64,000 nucleotides of DNA from Chromatiales bacterium. GTDB taxonomy: Bacteria > Pseudomonadota > Gammaproteobacteria > Chromatiales > Chromatiaceae. Location: contig JANQLO010000006.1 in assembly GCA_028280505.1 (NCBI GenBank), positions 45,332 through 109,331 of the forward strand, read 5' to 3'. The position numbers and the translations under genes were made by a program. Numbering within the stretch: the first letter of the stretch is position 1; every line of letters starts with the position of its first letter. Shown here piece by piece: positions 26,386 through 35,570 of the stretch. Under the pieces are notes generated by a model. The model was given only the letters and a program-made list of their open reading frames with translations. It did no database searches and was not told the origin of the DNA.

Positions 26386-26733
26386 ATGAGTGAGAGTGAA
26401 TTCGATCTGGATCTCGACGAGTTGAGTAGTGCGGAGGATTTTCTCGAATACTTCGGTATCGATTTCGATCCGGCTGTGGTGCATGTGAATCGTTTGCACA
26501 TCCTGCAGCGTTTTCATGACTATGTCGAAAGTACCTTGGATATGCCGGAGGACGACGATGGTCGTTGTACGCGGTATGCCGAACTGCTCGCCAAGGCTTA
26601 TGGCGACTTCGTTGTTTCGGATGCGCAGACCGAGAAGGTGTTCAAAGTTTTTCGTATGAACGAACCGGTGAAGGTCGAGATCCCGTTGATGGATCTTGCG
26701 GGGCAGGTGGCGTCTGGTGTTGCCAAAGTATGA
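26386..26733 (+). CDS. nifW: Nitrogenase-stabilising/protective protein NifW
   Basis: NifW is required for full activity of the MoFe protein, possibly acting on P-cluster or homocitrate steps and in oxygen protection. The 115-residue protein has the family's acidic start, the LSSAEDFLEYFGIDFDPAVVHVNRLHILQRFHDY region (residues 13 onward) and a C-terminal VFKVFRMNEPVKVEIPL strand. The ribosome site is CGGAGCAAG. It overlaps the nifZ start by 17 bases. Confidence 0.94.
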   Translation: MSESEFDLDLDELSSAEDFLEYFGIDFDPAVVHVNRLHILQRFHDYVESTLDMPEDDDGRCTRYAELLAKAYGDFVVSDAQTEKVFKVFRMNEPVKVEIPLMDLAGQVASGVAKV

Positions 26734-27175
26734 ATACGGTGATGCGGTCCGCGTGATCCGCAACGTGCGCAACGACGGGACTTTTCCCGGCGAGCCGACC
26801 GGTCGATTGCTGATTCGGCGCGGCAGCGTCGGTTATGTCCGTGATGTCGGCACCTTTCTGCAGGATCAGCTGGTCTATTCGGTCGATTTCTTCGAGCAGG
26901 GCATCATGGTGGGTTGCCGCGAGCCCGAACTTCAATTGGCCGATGATCCTTGGATACCGACGCGTTTCGAGTTTCGTGACAAAGTGACACCCAAGGTGCC
27001 GCTCGGCATCGATGGGGAGGTTGTCGCGGCGGCCGGTGATCCGGGCGAGATCGAACAGGTCTTGCGCGATCATCCGTCGGGGCCGGCCTACCATGTGCGT
27101 TTCAGCGGTCGGACCTTATTGGTACCGGAATCTGCACTGGATTTCATCGGTAACGACGATCAGGAGTCGGTATGA
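26717..27175 (+). CDS. nifZ: P-cluster maturation protein NifZ
   Basis: NifZ works with the Fe protein in forming the second P-cluster of MoFe protein. With the GTG start at 26717 the protein is 152 residues: a first NifZ repeat (YEYGDAVRVIRNVRNDGTFPG, RRGSVGYVRDVGTFLQDQLVYSVDF, then GCREPEL) and a degenerate second repeat (FEFRDKVTPKVPLGIDGEV to YHVRFSGRTLLVPESAL). The start falls inside nifW. The 3' end overlaps nifM by ATGA. A one-repeat relative lies at 13138. Confidence 0.93.
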   Translation: MLPKYEYGDAVRVIRNVRNDGTFPGEPTGRLLIRRGSVGYVRDVGTFLQDQLVYSVDFFEQGIMVGCREPELQLADDPWIPTRFEFRDKVTPKVPLGIDGEVVAAAGDPGEIEQVLRDHPSGPAYHVRFSGRTLLVPESALDFIGNDDQESV

Positions 27176-28038
27176 ATACGGCGGAACAACAAGAGCAATC
27201 GCCGGAGTTTAGCTACCATTTGCTACGCAGTTCGTTGGAAGGTTTCGGGAAGAACATTGCTCAGCTCGAGCATGACGAATATCGGCAGGCTTATCAGAAG
27301 GCCGGCAAGAGTTATGCACTCGAATCTTTGGTGCTGGCCTCGTCGGAAGCCGAGTCGGTGGTGATCTCCGAACAACTCCTGAACGAGTCAATGGATACGG
27401 TTGCGGCGCGCTATGCGGACCGTGAGTCCTTCGTTAGCGATCTCGCAGCAAACGGCTTGGATGAATTCGGTCTGCGCCAGGCGTTGCAACGCGAGTTGCG
27501 TTTCGACAGCGTGATGCAAAAAGTCGCTTCACGAGCAGCGGCGGTAAACGATGTCGATGTGCATCTGTTCTATGAGATGCATCATGACCGTTTTGAAACC
27601 CCCGAGATTCGAACCGCCAGCCACATCCTGATTACGATCAATTCGGATTTCATCGAGAACACCCGTGATGCCGCATGGGCGAGAATGGAGCAACTGGTCG
27701 ATAAGCTGGGCGGACGAGCCAATCGTTTCCATGATTTTGCCAAGCGTTATTCCGAATGCCCGACCGCGATGGACGGCGGCAAGATGGGCGAGGCCAAGCG
27801 TGGCCAGCTCTATCCGGAATTGGATGCGATGTTGTTCAGTATGGACGCCGGTCAGATCAGCCCGATCGTTGAATCGGAAATGGGTTTCCACATTTTGTTG
27901 TGTGAAAAGATCAAACCCGGCAGGCGCACCCCGTTGAAAAAGGCCGCGCCGCGTATTCGGGAGATTCTTGAAGCGCGTCAGCAGCGTAACTGCCAGAAGG
28001 CCTGGCTGGCGACGTTGCAAAACAAATACCGCGATTGA
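27172..28038 (+). CDS. nifM: Nitrogenase Fe protein maturation peptidyl-prolyl isomerase NifM
   Basis: NifM is a parvulin-type isomerase needed for accumulation of active NifH. The 288-residue protein has an N-terminal helical chaperone region with SLEGFGKNIAQLEHDEYRQA and a C-terminal rotamase domain with ASHILITIN, FAKRYSECPTAMDGGKMG, RGQLYPELDAMLFSMDAGQISPIVESEMGFHILL. There is no signal peptide, as expected for NifM compared with periplasmic SurA/PpiD. It overlaps nifZ by four bases. Confidence 0.95.
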   Translation: MNTAEQQEQSPEFSYHLLRSSLEGFGKNIAQLEHDEYRQAYQKAGKSYALESLVLASSEAESVVISEQLLNESMDTVAARYADRESFVSDLAANGLDEFGLRQALQRELRFDSVMQKVASRAAAVNDVDVHLFYEMHHDRFETPEIRTASHILITINSDFIENTRDAAWARMEQLVDKLGGRANRFHDFAKRYSECPTAMDGGKMGEAKRGQLYPELDAMLFSMDAGQISPIVESEMGFHILLCEKIKPGRRTPLKKAAPRIREILEARQQRNCQKAWLATLQNKYRD

Positions 28039-28099
28039 TTCCGCTTTCCCGCTTATGGCGGACAGGACTGTCGTGCCGGCCGAGTAGAGAGGTGATGCC

Positions 28100-29380
28100 G
28101 TGATCCAAGCCAAAGCCCGCTGTTCCTTCTGTGGACAACCACAGGGCCCGTCCCTGCCGTTGATCGCGGGGGAAGAAGGGCATATTTGTGAAGAATGCGT
28201 GCGTCTTGCATCGCAGGTCGTGGGAAGTTGGGGGCGCAAACGCGCTGCCGCCAAACCCTTGCGTAATCTACTGAAGCCGACCGAGCTGAAGGCCGAACTC
28301 GATCGCTACATCATTGGCCAGGAACTGGCCAAGGAAACGCTGGCGGTTGCGGTCTACAACCATTACAAACGGCTGCGTATCGAGAACGACACGCCCAAGA
28401 TGCAGGTCGGCGAACCCGAGGTCGAGATCGAAAAATCCAATATCTTGCTGCTCGGCCCGTCAGGCACCGGTAAGACCTTACTCGCCAGCACCTTGGCCCG
28501 GGTGGTTGGCGTACCTTTCGTCATCGCCGATGCAACCACGCTGACACAGGCGGGCTATGTCGGTGACGACGTCGACAGTATCGTCGGGCGATTGATGGAC
28601 AGCGCCGAAGGCAATCGTGAATTGGCCGAGTGGGGCATCGTCTACATCGATGAGATAGACAAGCTGGCGCGCGCCGGTGAGTCTTCGCACGGCACGCGCG
28701 ATGTATCCGGTGAAGGGGTGCAACAGGCGCTGCTCAAGTTGGTCGAGGGCGCCAAGATCAAGATCAGCGGGAAGGGTCGCAAGGATGCGGCTGATGAACC
28801 GACGATCGATACCCGCAATATTTTGTTCATTGCCGGTGGCGCTTTCGCCGGTTTGGAGAAACTGTTGGCCAAGCGCCTGGACGGCGGGAGCCAAGGCATC
28901 GGTTTTCATGTCGATTTATCCAAGCCGCGCGAGGCCTATGACCAGTTGCGGCTGTTCGAAGAGGTGCAGCCGGATGACCTGCGTCATTTCGGGCTGATTC
29001 CCGAATTCATCGGTCGATTCCCCGTCATTACGGCTTTACATGATCTGGATGAGCAGGCGTTGATCAAGATTCTGACCGAACCGCGTAATGCACTGGTCAG
29101 GCAATACCAGAGTTTGTTCGATTACGAATCGGTGCAACTGGCCTTCACTGATGGTGCCCTGCGCGCGATTGCACGTCAGGCCATTGCGCGCGGAACCGGT
29201 GCGCGCGGTCTGCGTGGTGTTATGGAAGGCCTGTTGCGGCATGTGATGTACGAAATGCCGTCATTGGATGGTGTTGTCGGTTGCCGGGTCAGCGAAGCGG
29301 GGGCCGAAGACGTGTGTGAAGTCGAGTTGCGTTACGAAGCGCAACAGCCGACCCATGCCGGGACCGGTGAGACCGCTTAA
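28100..29380 (+). CDS. clpX: nif-cluster ClpX paralogue (ClpX2-type unfoldase)
   Basis: The 426-residue AAA+ unfoldase has a zinc-binding domain (CSFCGQ and CEECV), Walker A GPSGTGKT, Walker B VYIDEID, pore loop AGYVGDD, and the IGF loop (QGIGFHVD) used for docking to ClpP. It matches the clpX that ends the Azotobacter nif operon, where ClpX2 controls NifB and NifEN levels. The substrate-engaging RKH loop of housekeeping ClpX reads GRKD here, and the pore loop has Asp where E. coli has Glu. There is no clpP neighbour, so it is a nif-specific copy rather than the housekeeping one. Confidence 0.93.
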   Translation: MIQAKARCSFCGQPQGPSLPLIAGEEGHICEECVRLASQVVGSWGRKRAAAKPLRNLLKPTELKAELDRYIIGQELAKETLAVAVYNHYKRLRIENDTPKMQVGEPEVEIEKSNILLLGPSGTGKTLLASTLARVVGVPFVIADATTLTQAGYVGDDVDSIVGRLMDSAEGNRELAEWGIVYIDEIDKLARAGESSHGTRDVSGEGVQQALLKLVEGAKIKISGKGRKDAADEPTIDTRNILFIAGGAFAGLEKLLAKRLDGGSQGIGFHVDLSKPREAYDQLRLFEEVQPDDLRHFGLIPEFIGRFPVITALHDLDEQALIKILTEPRNALVRQYQSLFDYESVQLAFTDGALRAIARQAIARGTGARGLRGVMEGLLRHVMYEMPSLDGVVGCRVSEAGAEDVCEVELRYEAQQPTHAGTGETA

Positions 29381-29408
29381 ACGGCATCCGTGTCATCGAG
29401 GCATGAAA

Positions 29409-29428
29409 AAGGGCCCCGAAGGGCCCTT
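29409..29428 (-). terminator. Intrinsic terminator of fccAB, between convergent clpX and fccB
   Basis: A perfect 8-base stem (29409-29416 with 29421-29428) closes a four-base loop that is TTCG on the minus strand, a very stable tetraloop. On the minus strand the stem ends in a T-run, so it best fits termination of fccAB, 37 bases after the fccB stop. It may also stop clpX transcription, though that side lacks a T-tract. Confidence 0.85.
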
Positions 29429-29464
29429 CAAAATATCGCTGAAAGACAGCGATCAGGCTACTGA

Positions 29465-30736
29465 TCAGCCCCAGCTGTCGTTCTTGATGTTTTCGAACCA
29501 ACTGTAGGCATACTGCACCTCACGGCCACGCATTTCGGCGCTGGCGTCTTTCGGCGTCAGGCCGCCAGAGCCCTTCACCTTGGCCAGCTTGCCTTCCTGC
29601 AGGTCGTAAACCATCGCGACCGAGATTGCGTCGTTCGGGCCGACGATCGAATAGCAGGTGTTGACCAGAGCGGGATCGCCCGGGGTACGACCGTTGAGCA
29701 TATCGACGATGGCTGCAGCGCAGACCTTGCCCTCGGAGTTTGCCGCATAGCCGGACTTCGGCAGCGGTGCGGCGATCGAAGCATCGCCGACGACATGGAT
29801 GCCTTTCTGCATGGTCGACTCGAAAGTACGTCCATCGATCGGGCACCAGCCTTTATCGTTGGTCAAACCGGCCTTGATGGCGATCGCGCCGGCCCGCTGA
29901 GCCGGGATCACGTTGGCGACGTCCACCTTGTGGGCGGTATCACCGACGTACAAGGTGTTGGATTTGGCGTCGACTCGGGTGACCTTACCACCGGCTTTCG
30001 CGGCGACCCACTCGATGTGGTTCGGGAAGTAGCGTGAGAACGCCTGCTTGAACAGGCCGAACTTCGAGAACTTGTCCTTGCTGTCCATGATGATCAGCTT
30101 GGACTTCGGCTTTTTCGCCTGCAGGTACATAGCGATCTGACAGGCACGCTCGTAAGGCCCCGGTGGGCAGCGGAAAGGGTTCGGCGGTGCAGCGATGGCC
30201 ACGACGCCACCGTCAGGCATGGCCTCGAGTTGCTTGCGCAGGATGACCGTCTGCTCGCCGGCTTTCCAGGCGTGCGGCATGGCCTTCATGGCATCGCCGT
30301 CATAACCCTCGATATTGTCGATGAAGGAGATGCCGGGGGCGACCACACAGCGGTCGAAAGCCAATGTCTTGCCACCTGCGGTCATGACTTTTTTGCCGGC
30401 TGCATCGATGTCGGTAACGGTGTCGTGAATCACGTTCACGCCATGACCACGCAGGCCGTCATAGGTGACTTTGATCGACTCCATGGTGCGATGACCGGAG
30501 AGCACTTCGTTGCTCATGAAGCAGGTGTAGTACTCCTTGTTTGGCTCGACCAGCGTGACGTCGATAGACGAATCGGCCATGCGGATGTATTTGGCGGTCG
30601 TCGCGCCGGATACACCACCACCGACGATAACGACCTTTTTGCTTGCTGCGCCGACGATCGCGGGGAATCCGAGCGAACTGACTGCGGCCGCACTACCAGC
30701 AACTTTGAGAAACTTTCTACGTGTGAAACTTGCCAT
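29465..30736 (-). CDS. fccB: Sulfide dehydrogenase (flavocytochrome c), flavoprotein subunit
   Basis: FccB oxidises sulfide to sulfur or polysulfide in the periplasm, passing electrons to the haem subunit FccA. The 423-residue protein starts with a Tat signal (RRKFLKVAGSAAAVSSLGFPA, residues 6-26), then the FAD-binding VVIVGGGVSGATTAKYIR, DVTLVEPNKEYYTCFMSNEVL, ending in the C-terminal region typical of FCSD. Cysteines are placed as in the family (YTCFMS near 70 and NTCYS near 356). It is downstream of fccA in the same operon and marks the organism as sulfur-oxidising. Confidence 0.95.
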   Translation of the reverse strand: MASFTRRKFLKVAGSAAAVSSLGFPAIVGAASKKVVIVGGGVSGATTAKYIRMADSSIDVTLVEPNKEYYTCFMSNEVLSGHRTMESIKVTYDGLRGHGVNVIHDTVTDIDAAGKKVMTAGGKTLAFDRCVVAPGISFIDNIEGYDGDAMKAMPHAWKAGEQTVILRKQLEAMPDGGVVAIAAPPNPFRCPPGPYERACQIAMYLQAKKPKSKLIIMDSKDKFSKFGLFKQAFSRYFPNHIEWVAAKAGGKVTRVDAKSNTLYVGDTAHKVDVANVIPAQRAGAIAIKAGLTNDKGWCPIDGRTFESTMQKGIHVVGDASIAAPLPKSGYAANSEGKVCAAAIVDMLNGRTPGDPALVNTCYSIVGPNDAISVAMVYDLQEGKLAKVKGSGGLTPKDASAEMRGREVQYAYSWFENIKNDSWG

Positions 30737-30753
30737 TGTTTGATTTCCCCCTA

Positions 30754-31335
30754 TTACTTCTGGCTGGCGAAGAAGTGCAGGACGGCTTCGATCTCGTCGT
30801 CGCTGAGTTTCTTGACGGCTTTCTTCATTTTCTTGGGCATCTCACGATGACCGCTCTGGAAATCAGCCATGGAGTACTTCAGCCAGGGCAGCCATTGGCC
30901 GGCCAGGATGCCTGCATCGTCATCAGCCAGCGCGCCGTTCTCGTCGTGACATTTGGCACAGCCTTTGTCGTAAACGTCGGCCCCCATTTGCGCCTTACCG
31001 GCATCGTGCGGCACGCTTGCCTTGTAGACCGGCAGCGAGGCGAAGTAGCCGGCCATCGACTCGATTTGCGACTCGCTGTAGCCCTTGGCGATACGGTCCA
31101 TGATGGTGGCGGGGCGGGTGCCCTCTTTGAAAGCGTTCATCGAATCGATGAAATAGGCTTCGGATATGCCTGCGAGATTGGGCGAGGCCGGACCAACGCT
31201 TTTACCTTCTGTGCCATGACAGCCGGCGCAGGTGTTGGCCATCATCAAGGCACTCGGATCAGCCAGCACTTGCGAGGCGCCGGCCATAAAGACAGAGCCG
31301 ATCAGCGCGACGAGCGCTTTCTTATTGCAGCCCAT
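30754..31335 (-). CDS. fccA: Sulfide dehydrogenase (flavocytochrome c), dihaem cytochrome subunit
   Basis: The 193-residue periplasmic cytochrome c accepts electrons from FccB. It has a Sec signal peptide (KKALVALIGSVFMAGASQVLA) and two haem motifs, CAGCH (about residue 36) and CAKCH (about residue 129), with distal Met candidates in each half. The ATG at 31335 follows AGGAGGAACT; the longer frame starting at 31407 would place the signal peptide internally and is rejected. It is first in the fccA-fccB operon. Confidence 0.94.
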   Translation of the reverse strand: MGCNKKALVALIGSVFMAGASQVLADPSALMMANTCAGCHGTEGKSVGPASPNLAGISEAYFIDSMNAFKEGTRPATIMDRIAKGYSESQIESMAGYFASLPVYKASVPHDAGKAQMGADVYDKGCAKCHDENGALADDDAGILAGQWLPWLKYSMADFQSGHREMPKKMKKAVKKLSDDEIEAVLHFFASQK

Positions 31336-32423
31336 AGTTCCTCCTGGTTTTCGTTTGTGCAATGGAAGGGTTCTTAACTTAACTCGTCCGGTATTTCCTC
31401 CGGACACTTTTTTCGTTGCTACGAACTTTCGGTTGGCACCGAACGATTATCCACTGTCGCCAGCTTGTTGAATGCCGAGTCTAGCGTAATAAGCCGTCAA
31501 TGCCCCAATTTCATCGCGGAAATTGCATTGCGATGTTTTGAACGCGGCTGTAAACGTCGTTTTTGTTTTGCCGCGTCGTTAATTTTCCATATTTTCAACA
31601 GAGTATTTCACATTTTTTCCTGTAATGGCAGGTGTATAAGTTATGGCGCTTCCATTCGGTATAGGGTCTCTTTTCATGTATGGATGGATCAAAGTTTTTT
31701 ATCGCTTGTCGTACAGGGTAGTTCGTCCCGGGCTTTGCAAGGCGTTCGTCAGGCCCGATCGCCTTTTGGCATCGATGGCGATTCGAAGTGCCTGCCTGAG
31801 TCACGATTGACATCATTAGATGGAGTGACAGGATGCGGATGACAGTCGGTGATAATGTCGTTTGCTTAATGCGTGGTGTCAGAGATCGAGAATCTCGATG
31901 TCCGGCGTTAAAAAAGACGTATGTCGGTTAATGGGCGAACGGTGTCGAGAGGCGTGAGACCTGCGGGACACGACATAACGCTATCGAAGTCTCGATTATG
32001 AAAACGACGTAATTGTTGATGGGTATGTGATCGCGGTCGCATGTGACGGCGCATACGGATGCAAGAATCCCGGGTTTCGACGATCGATAACCGGAGGCTT
32101 GGGTGATGGGTGCGTGGTTGAGCAGCAGAGTTAAAAGGAGGGTTCATTGAGAACGCTTTGCACCGTCGAAGCGGGCTCATGAGGAAGGAGCGGTATTTGT
32201 CCGTGATGCCTCGAGCACCATGCATTCCGTCAGTTTTCGTCATTCGATTTAACGACGGAATATCCCATTCCGATCATGGTTATTGGTTCAAAAAGCTGAA
32301 ACAATATTACTGTCGTACCGTGTTTCCCACCGCTGTTTTCGGGTCATGGACGGCACGCGAATGGGCGGCCGTCGTGCGGTTGTCGGCTGCCCGGCCTGAA
32401 CGAAACAGATTCCGAGGGTGGAT
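31336..32423. other. Long non-coding stretch between fccA and the DUF302 gene
   Basis: About 1.1 kb with no supportable gene; open frames on either strand (up to 125 codons) have compositions unlike proteins. It is visibly lower in GC than its surroundings. It must hold the fccAB promoter and that of the DUF302 gene. A hairpin with a plus-strand T-run lies at 31386-31415. An AAGGAGG element near 32136 is followed by only an 11-codon TTG frame. A small RNA is possible but not demonstrated. Confidence 0.6.
31386..31415 (+). terminator. Hairpin with plus-strand T-run upstream of fccA
   Basis: GTCCGG (31386-31391) and CCGGAC (31400-31405) enclose an 8-base loop and are followed by A-C and six T residues on the plus strand. 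This is the shape of a rightward intrinsic terminator, yet no rightward gene precedes it: it lies about 50 bases upstream of the leftward fccA ATG. It may terminate an unannotated short rightward transcript or structure the fccA leader. Confidence 0.45.
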
Positions 32424-32921
32424 ATGACAACAACGATAGCGAAGGTGTGTAGTGCGGTATTGGGTTTGACTTTACTGGTAGGTGGCCCAGCGCTAGCGGA
32501 AGGACAGCCGGTACCGCCGGCGGGATTCAATATGTTGATCGAGCGCCAGAGTCCGCTCGGTTTCGACCAGACATTGAAAAGGCTGGAGGCCAACGCCAAG
32601 GGTTTGGGTTGGAAGGTGCCGTCGAAATGGAAGGTCAATTTCCAACGTAACTTGAAAAAGGTGACCGGCAAGGACATTGGGCCGAATCGGGTACTTAAAA
32701 TGTGTGAGCCCGAGGCGGCCGTCAGACTGTTGCTGAAAGACGAATACAAGCAATTGACCGCAATGATGCCCTGCACGATCGCGGTGTACGTCAAATCCGA
32801 CGGGAAGACCTATATCTCGATGATGAATCTCGAGGCGATGGGCATGATGTATGGCGGTGACGTGGCCGAAATGAGTCAGCAGCTCGCGCCGCAAATGGAA
32901 AAAATGCTGAAGCTGGACTAA
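32424..32921 (+). CDS. Exported DUF302 family protein
   Basis: The 165-residue protein has a Sec signal peptide (residues 1-26, ending ALA-E) and a mature DUF302 domain: NMLIERQSPLGFDQTLKRLEANAKGLGW, VLKMCEPEAAVRLLLKDEY, MMPCTIAVYVKSDGKTYISMMN. DUF302 proteins are common in sulfur and metal metabolism gene neighbourhoods but have no settled function. The ATG at 32424 is chosen because it has GAGGGTGG upstream and begins the signal peptide directly. A strong hairpin follows. Confidence 0.85.
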   Translation: MTTTIAKVCSAVLGLTLLVGGPALAEGQPVPPAGFNMLIERQSPLGFDQTLKRLEANAKGLGWKVPSKWKVNFQRNLKKVTGKDIGPNRVLKMCEPEAAVRLLLKDEYKQLTAMMPCTIAVYVKSDGKTYISMMNLEAMGMMYGGDVAEMSQQLAPQMEKMLKLD

Positions 32922-32964
32922 AAGAGGGCAGCGGTGGGGCCCCTCTCTCCGCCGCTGCCTTCTT
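32922..32964 (+). terminator. Terminator after the DUF302 gene
   Basis: A 13-base stem AAGAGGGCAGCGG (32922-32934) pairs with CCGCTGCCTTCTT (32952-32964) with one G-T pair, around a 17-base loop, starting one base after the stop codon. There is no long T-run, but the stability and position support termination. Confidence 0.7.
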
Positions 32965-32973
32965 GGGATTGCC

Positions 32974-33306
32974 ATGGCCGATTTGAGCGTATTGGGTTTG
33001 TTGCGTAACGATCCGGAGGCGGCTGCCCGGCTTATCGCCGAGGCGGAACGGGGCGACATGGATGCGCAGTATGCCGCCGGCTTGATCTATGCGGAGGGTC
33101 GCGGAGTCGAACCCGATCCCGTGCAGGCCTATTTCTGGCTGAGCCGCGCAATCGCCCAGGGCGACCAGGATGCCGAATTGTTACGCCGTCATGTCGCCAA
33201 GGACATGAGCGATGCCGAATTTGAACAGGCGCGCCGTCTGGTCCGCCTTGTCGCCGAGTCGACCCGGGGCGGTGGTGGCGACGCGGGCGGTTCTCGACCA
33301 CACTGA
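32974..33306 (+). CDS. Small Sel1-repeat (TPR-like) protein
   Basis: The 110-residue protein has one clear Sel1 repeat (GDMDAQYAAGLIYAEGRGVEPDPVQAYFWLSRAIAQGDQDAE, residues 28 to about 69) flanked by helices, and a low-complexity Gly-rich tail. It lacks a signal peptide, so it is probably cytoplasmic. Sel1 repeats mediate protein contacts. The gene stands alone between the DUF302 terminator and the rimP leader; the role is unknown. Confidence 0.75.
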   Translation: MADLSVLGLLRNDPEAAARLIAEAERGDMDAQYAAGLIYAEGRGVEPDPVQAYFWLSRAIAQGDQDAELLRRHVAKDMSDAEFEQARRLVRLVAESTRGGGGDAGGSRPH

Positions 33307-33540
33307 TCTGCGCGCTTTTTCGGCTGTCGTGCCCAGGGGGTTGCTGTTTGCGTTGCAACTGCTCAAATGTTTGACCGGAAATGAAATTCTGTTAGACTTC
33401 GGGCGCGGATTTGAAGCCGGGTTGGGGTTCAAATCGGCGGCGGCCGCATGATTGGGCCGCATCCTGGATAAGTCCGCGATAGCGGTCTTTGACTATCGAA
33501 AAGCGACGAACGCGAGTTGTTCGGCGCAGAAAGATTCAGG

Positions 33541-33563
33541 AATGGGCCATCGGCCCATTTTTT
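33541..33563 (+). terminator. Hairpin and T-run in the rimP leader
   Basis: An 8-base stem starting AATGGGCC (33541-33548) and closing with GGCCCATT (33552-33559) is followed by a T-rich run to 33570. It lies just 13 bases before the rimP ATG, so it either terminates the upstream transcript or acts as an attenuator of the rimP-nusA-infB operon, which is under antitermination-type control in several gammaproteobacteria. Confidence 0.75.
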
Positions 33564-33575
33564 GTTTTTGGGATT

Positions 33576-34040
33576 ATGCATAAGGCACCGGCGCAGCTTA
33601 GGGAGATCGTTCGTGGCGCGGTAGAAGCGCTGGGCTATGAGCTGGTTGGGGTCGAACTGCTGTCGCGCCCCAAAGGTGGGCACTTGTTGCGGATCTATAT
33701 CGATCAGGAACAAGGCATCGGTTTGGAAGACTGTGAGCGGGTGAGCCACCAGATTAGCGGCGTGCTCGATGTCGAAGATCCGATCAAATCGGAGTATGCG
33801 CTGGAGGTCTCGTCACCGGGTCTGGATCGTCCGCTGTTCGAGAAGGCGCATTTTGAGCGTTTCAGCGGGCAGGTGGCCCGAGTGAAGCTGAACGGAGCAT
33901 TAGACGGTCGGAGCAACTACAAGGGCGTCATCGTCGGAGTCGAGGATGATGCGGTACTGCTTCAGGTCGAGACTGAATTGGAGCCGGTGCGTTTGCCCCT
34001 CGCGCGCATCGCATCGGCTCGACTGGTACCAGAGTTTTAG
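33576..34040 (+). CDS. rimP: Ribosome maturation factor RimP
   Basis: RimP assists 30S subunit maturation. The 154-residue protein has the family start HKAPAQLREIVRGAVEALGYELVGVEL, then GGHLLRIYIDQEQGIGLEDCERVSHQISGVLDVEDPI and YALEVSSPGLDRPLFEKAHFERF. The ATG at 33576 gives the normal length; the open frame upstream runs through the terminator hairpin. It heads the nusA-infB-rbfA-truB run in the standard order. Confidence 0.95.
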   Translation: MHKAPAQLREIVRGAVEALGYELVGVELLSRPKGGHLLRIYIDQEQGIGLEDCERVSHQISGVLDVEDPIKSEYALEVSSPGLDRPLFEKAHFERFSGQVARVKLNGALDGRSNYKGVIVGVEDDAVLLQVETELEPVRLPLARIASARLVPEF

Positions 34041-34055
34041 GCGAAAGGCGAAACG

Positions 34056-35558
34056 ATGAACAAAGAAATCTTGCTCGTTGTTGATGCGGTGTCCAACGAG
34101 AAGGGCGTTGAGAAGGAAATCATTTTCCAAGCGATCGAAGCCGCTCTGGCGTCGGCGACCCGCAAAAAGCACGGCGGTGAAATCGAGGTCCGGGTTGCGA
34201 TCGATCGCGAAACCGGTGATTACGACACCTTTCGCCGTTGGTTGATCGTCGACGACAGCGAGACTGCGGTATTGGAAAACCCCATCGCCGAAATTACGTT
34301 GTCCGCCGCGCAAGCGGAGAATCCGGATTTGCAACCCGACGATTATGTCGAGGACCGGATCGAATCGATCGAGTTCGGTCGTATCGCCGCACAGACCGCC
34401 AAGCAGGTCATCGTACAAAAGGTTCGTGAAGCCGAACGTGCCAAGGTCGTCGAAGCCTTTCAGGACCGAGTGGGCGAACTGATCACCGGCATCGTCAAGC
34501 GTGCCGATCGTGGCACCATCGTGCTCGACCTCGGCAACAATGCCGAAGCCCTGGTGCCGAAGAGCGAGGTTATTCCGAAAGAGGCCGTGCGGGCCGGCGA
34601 CCGCTTGCGCGGCTATCTCTACGATGTACGTGCCGAGCAACGCGGGCCCCAGCTGTTTGTTTCCCGCACGGCACCGGAGTTGCTGATCGAGCTGTTCTCG
34701 CTCGAGGTGCCCGAGGTGGGTGAGGGGTTGATCGAAATCATCGGTGCCGCGCGCGATCCGGGTTTGCGCGCCAAGATCGCGGTACGTACTCGTGATCCCC
34801 GGATCGATCCGGTCGGTGCTTGTGTGGGCATGCGCGGCTCGCGAGTCCAGGCTGTATCCAACGAATTGGGCGGCGAACGTGTCGACATCATTCTATGGGA
34901 CGATAATCCGGCACAGTTCGTGATCAATGCCATGTCGCCGGCCGATGTGACCTCGATCGTGGTCGACGAGGATGCGCACAGCATGGACATCGCCGTGAAA
35001 GACGAGAACCTGTCGCAGGCCATCGGTCGTGGTGGTCAAAACGTGCGTCTGGCCAGCCAACTCACCGGCTGGGAACTCAATGTCATGAGTGAAGAACAGG
35101 CCGCGGAAAAGAGTGAGGCCGAGGCCCAGGGGTTCATCCAGCATTTTATGGAACAGCTCGATGTCGACGAAGAGGTAGCGGCCATCCTGGTTCAGGAAGG
35201 GTTCACCAATATCGAAGAGATCGCTTATGTCGACGATGCCGAGATAGCCTCCATCGAGGAGTTCGATCAGGAAATCGTCGAGGAACTGCGTAATCGTGCG
35301 AAGGACGCGTTGCTGACGCGGGCGATCGCCAAGGAAGAGGTACTTGGCGATGTCGAGCCGGCGGAAGATTTATTGAACATGGATGGCATGGAACAGAACC
35401 TTGCCTACCAGTTGGCCTCTCGCGGCGTCGTGACCATGGAAGATCTCGCTGAGCAGTCGATCGACGAATTGATGGAGATCGACGAAATGGATGAAGAACG
35501 CGCCGGACAGTTGATCATGACCGCGCGTGCGCCTTGGTTCGAAGAGAGTGCCGAGTAA
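34056..35558 (+). CDS. nusA: Transcription termination/antitermination factor NusA
   Basis: The 500-residue RNA polymerase-binding factor has an N-terminal polymerase-binding domain, an S1 domain ([24 protein letters not shown], about residue 140), two KH domains ([26 protein letters not shown] and [25 protein letters not shown]) and two acidic C-terminal helix-hairpin repeats that bind polymerase alpha. Length and order are normal. It lies 15 bases after rimP and 12 before infB. Confidence 0.98.
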   Translation: MNKEILLVVDAVSNEKGVEKEIIFQAIEAALASATRKKHGGEIEVRVAIDRETGDYDTFRRWLIVDDSETAVLENPIAEITLSAAQAENPDLQPDDYVEDRIESIEFGRIAAQTAKQVIVQKVREAERAKVVEAFQDRVGELITGIVKRADRGTIVLDLGNNAEALVPKSEVIPKEAVRAGDRLRGYLYDVRAEQRGPQLFVSRTAPELLIELFSLEVPEVGEGLIEIIGAARDPGLRAKIAVRTRDPRIDPVGACVGMRGSRVQAVSNELGGERVDIILWDDNPAQFVINAMSPADVTSIVVDEDAHSMDIAVKDENLSQAIGRGGQNVRLASQLTGWELNVMSEEQAAEKSEAEAQGFIQHFMEQLDVDEEVAAILVQEGFTNIEEIAYVDDAEIASIEEFDQEIVEELRNRAKDALLTRAIAKEEVLGDVEPAEDLLNMDGMEQNLAYQLASRGVVTMEDLAEQSIDELMEIDEMDEERAGQLIMTARAPWFEESAE

Positions 35559-35570
35559 AGAGGATCGATT

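Noticed and set aside
31465..31842. 125-codon frame in the fccA upstream region
   Set aside because: High Cys/Phe/Arg and irregular composition, no ribosome site, and it spans the likely promoter region.
33460..33500. T-arm-like GGTTCAAATC suggesting a tRNA before rimP
   Set aside because: The flanking bases do not form the T stem or an acceptor stem, and no anticodon arm can be drawn.
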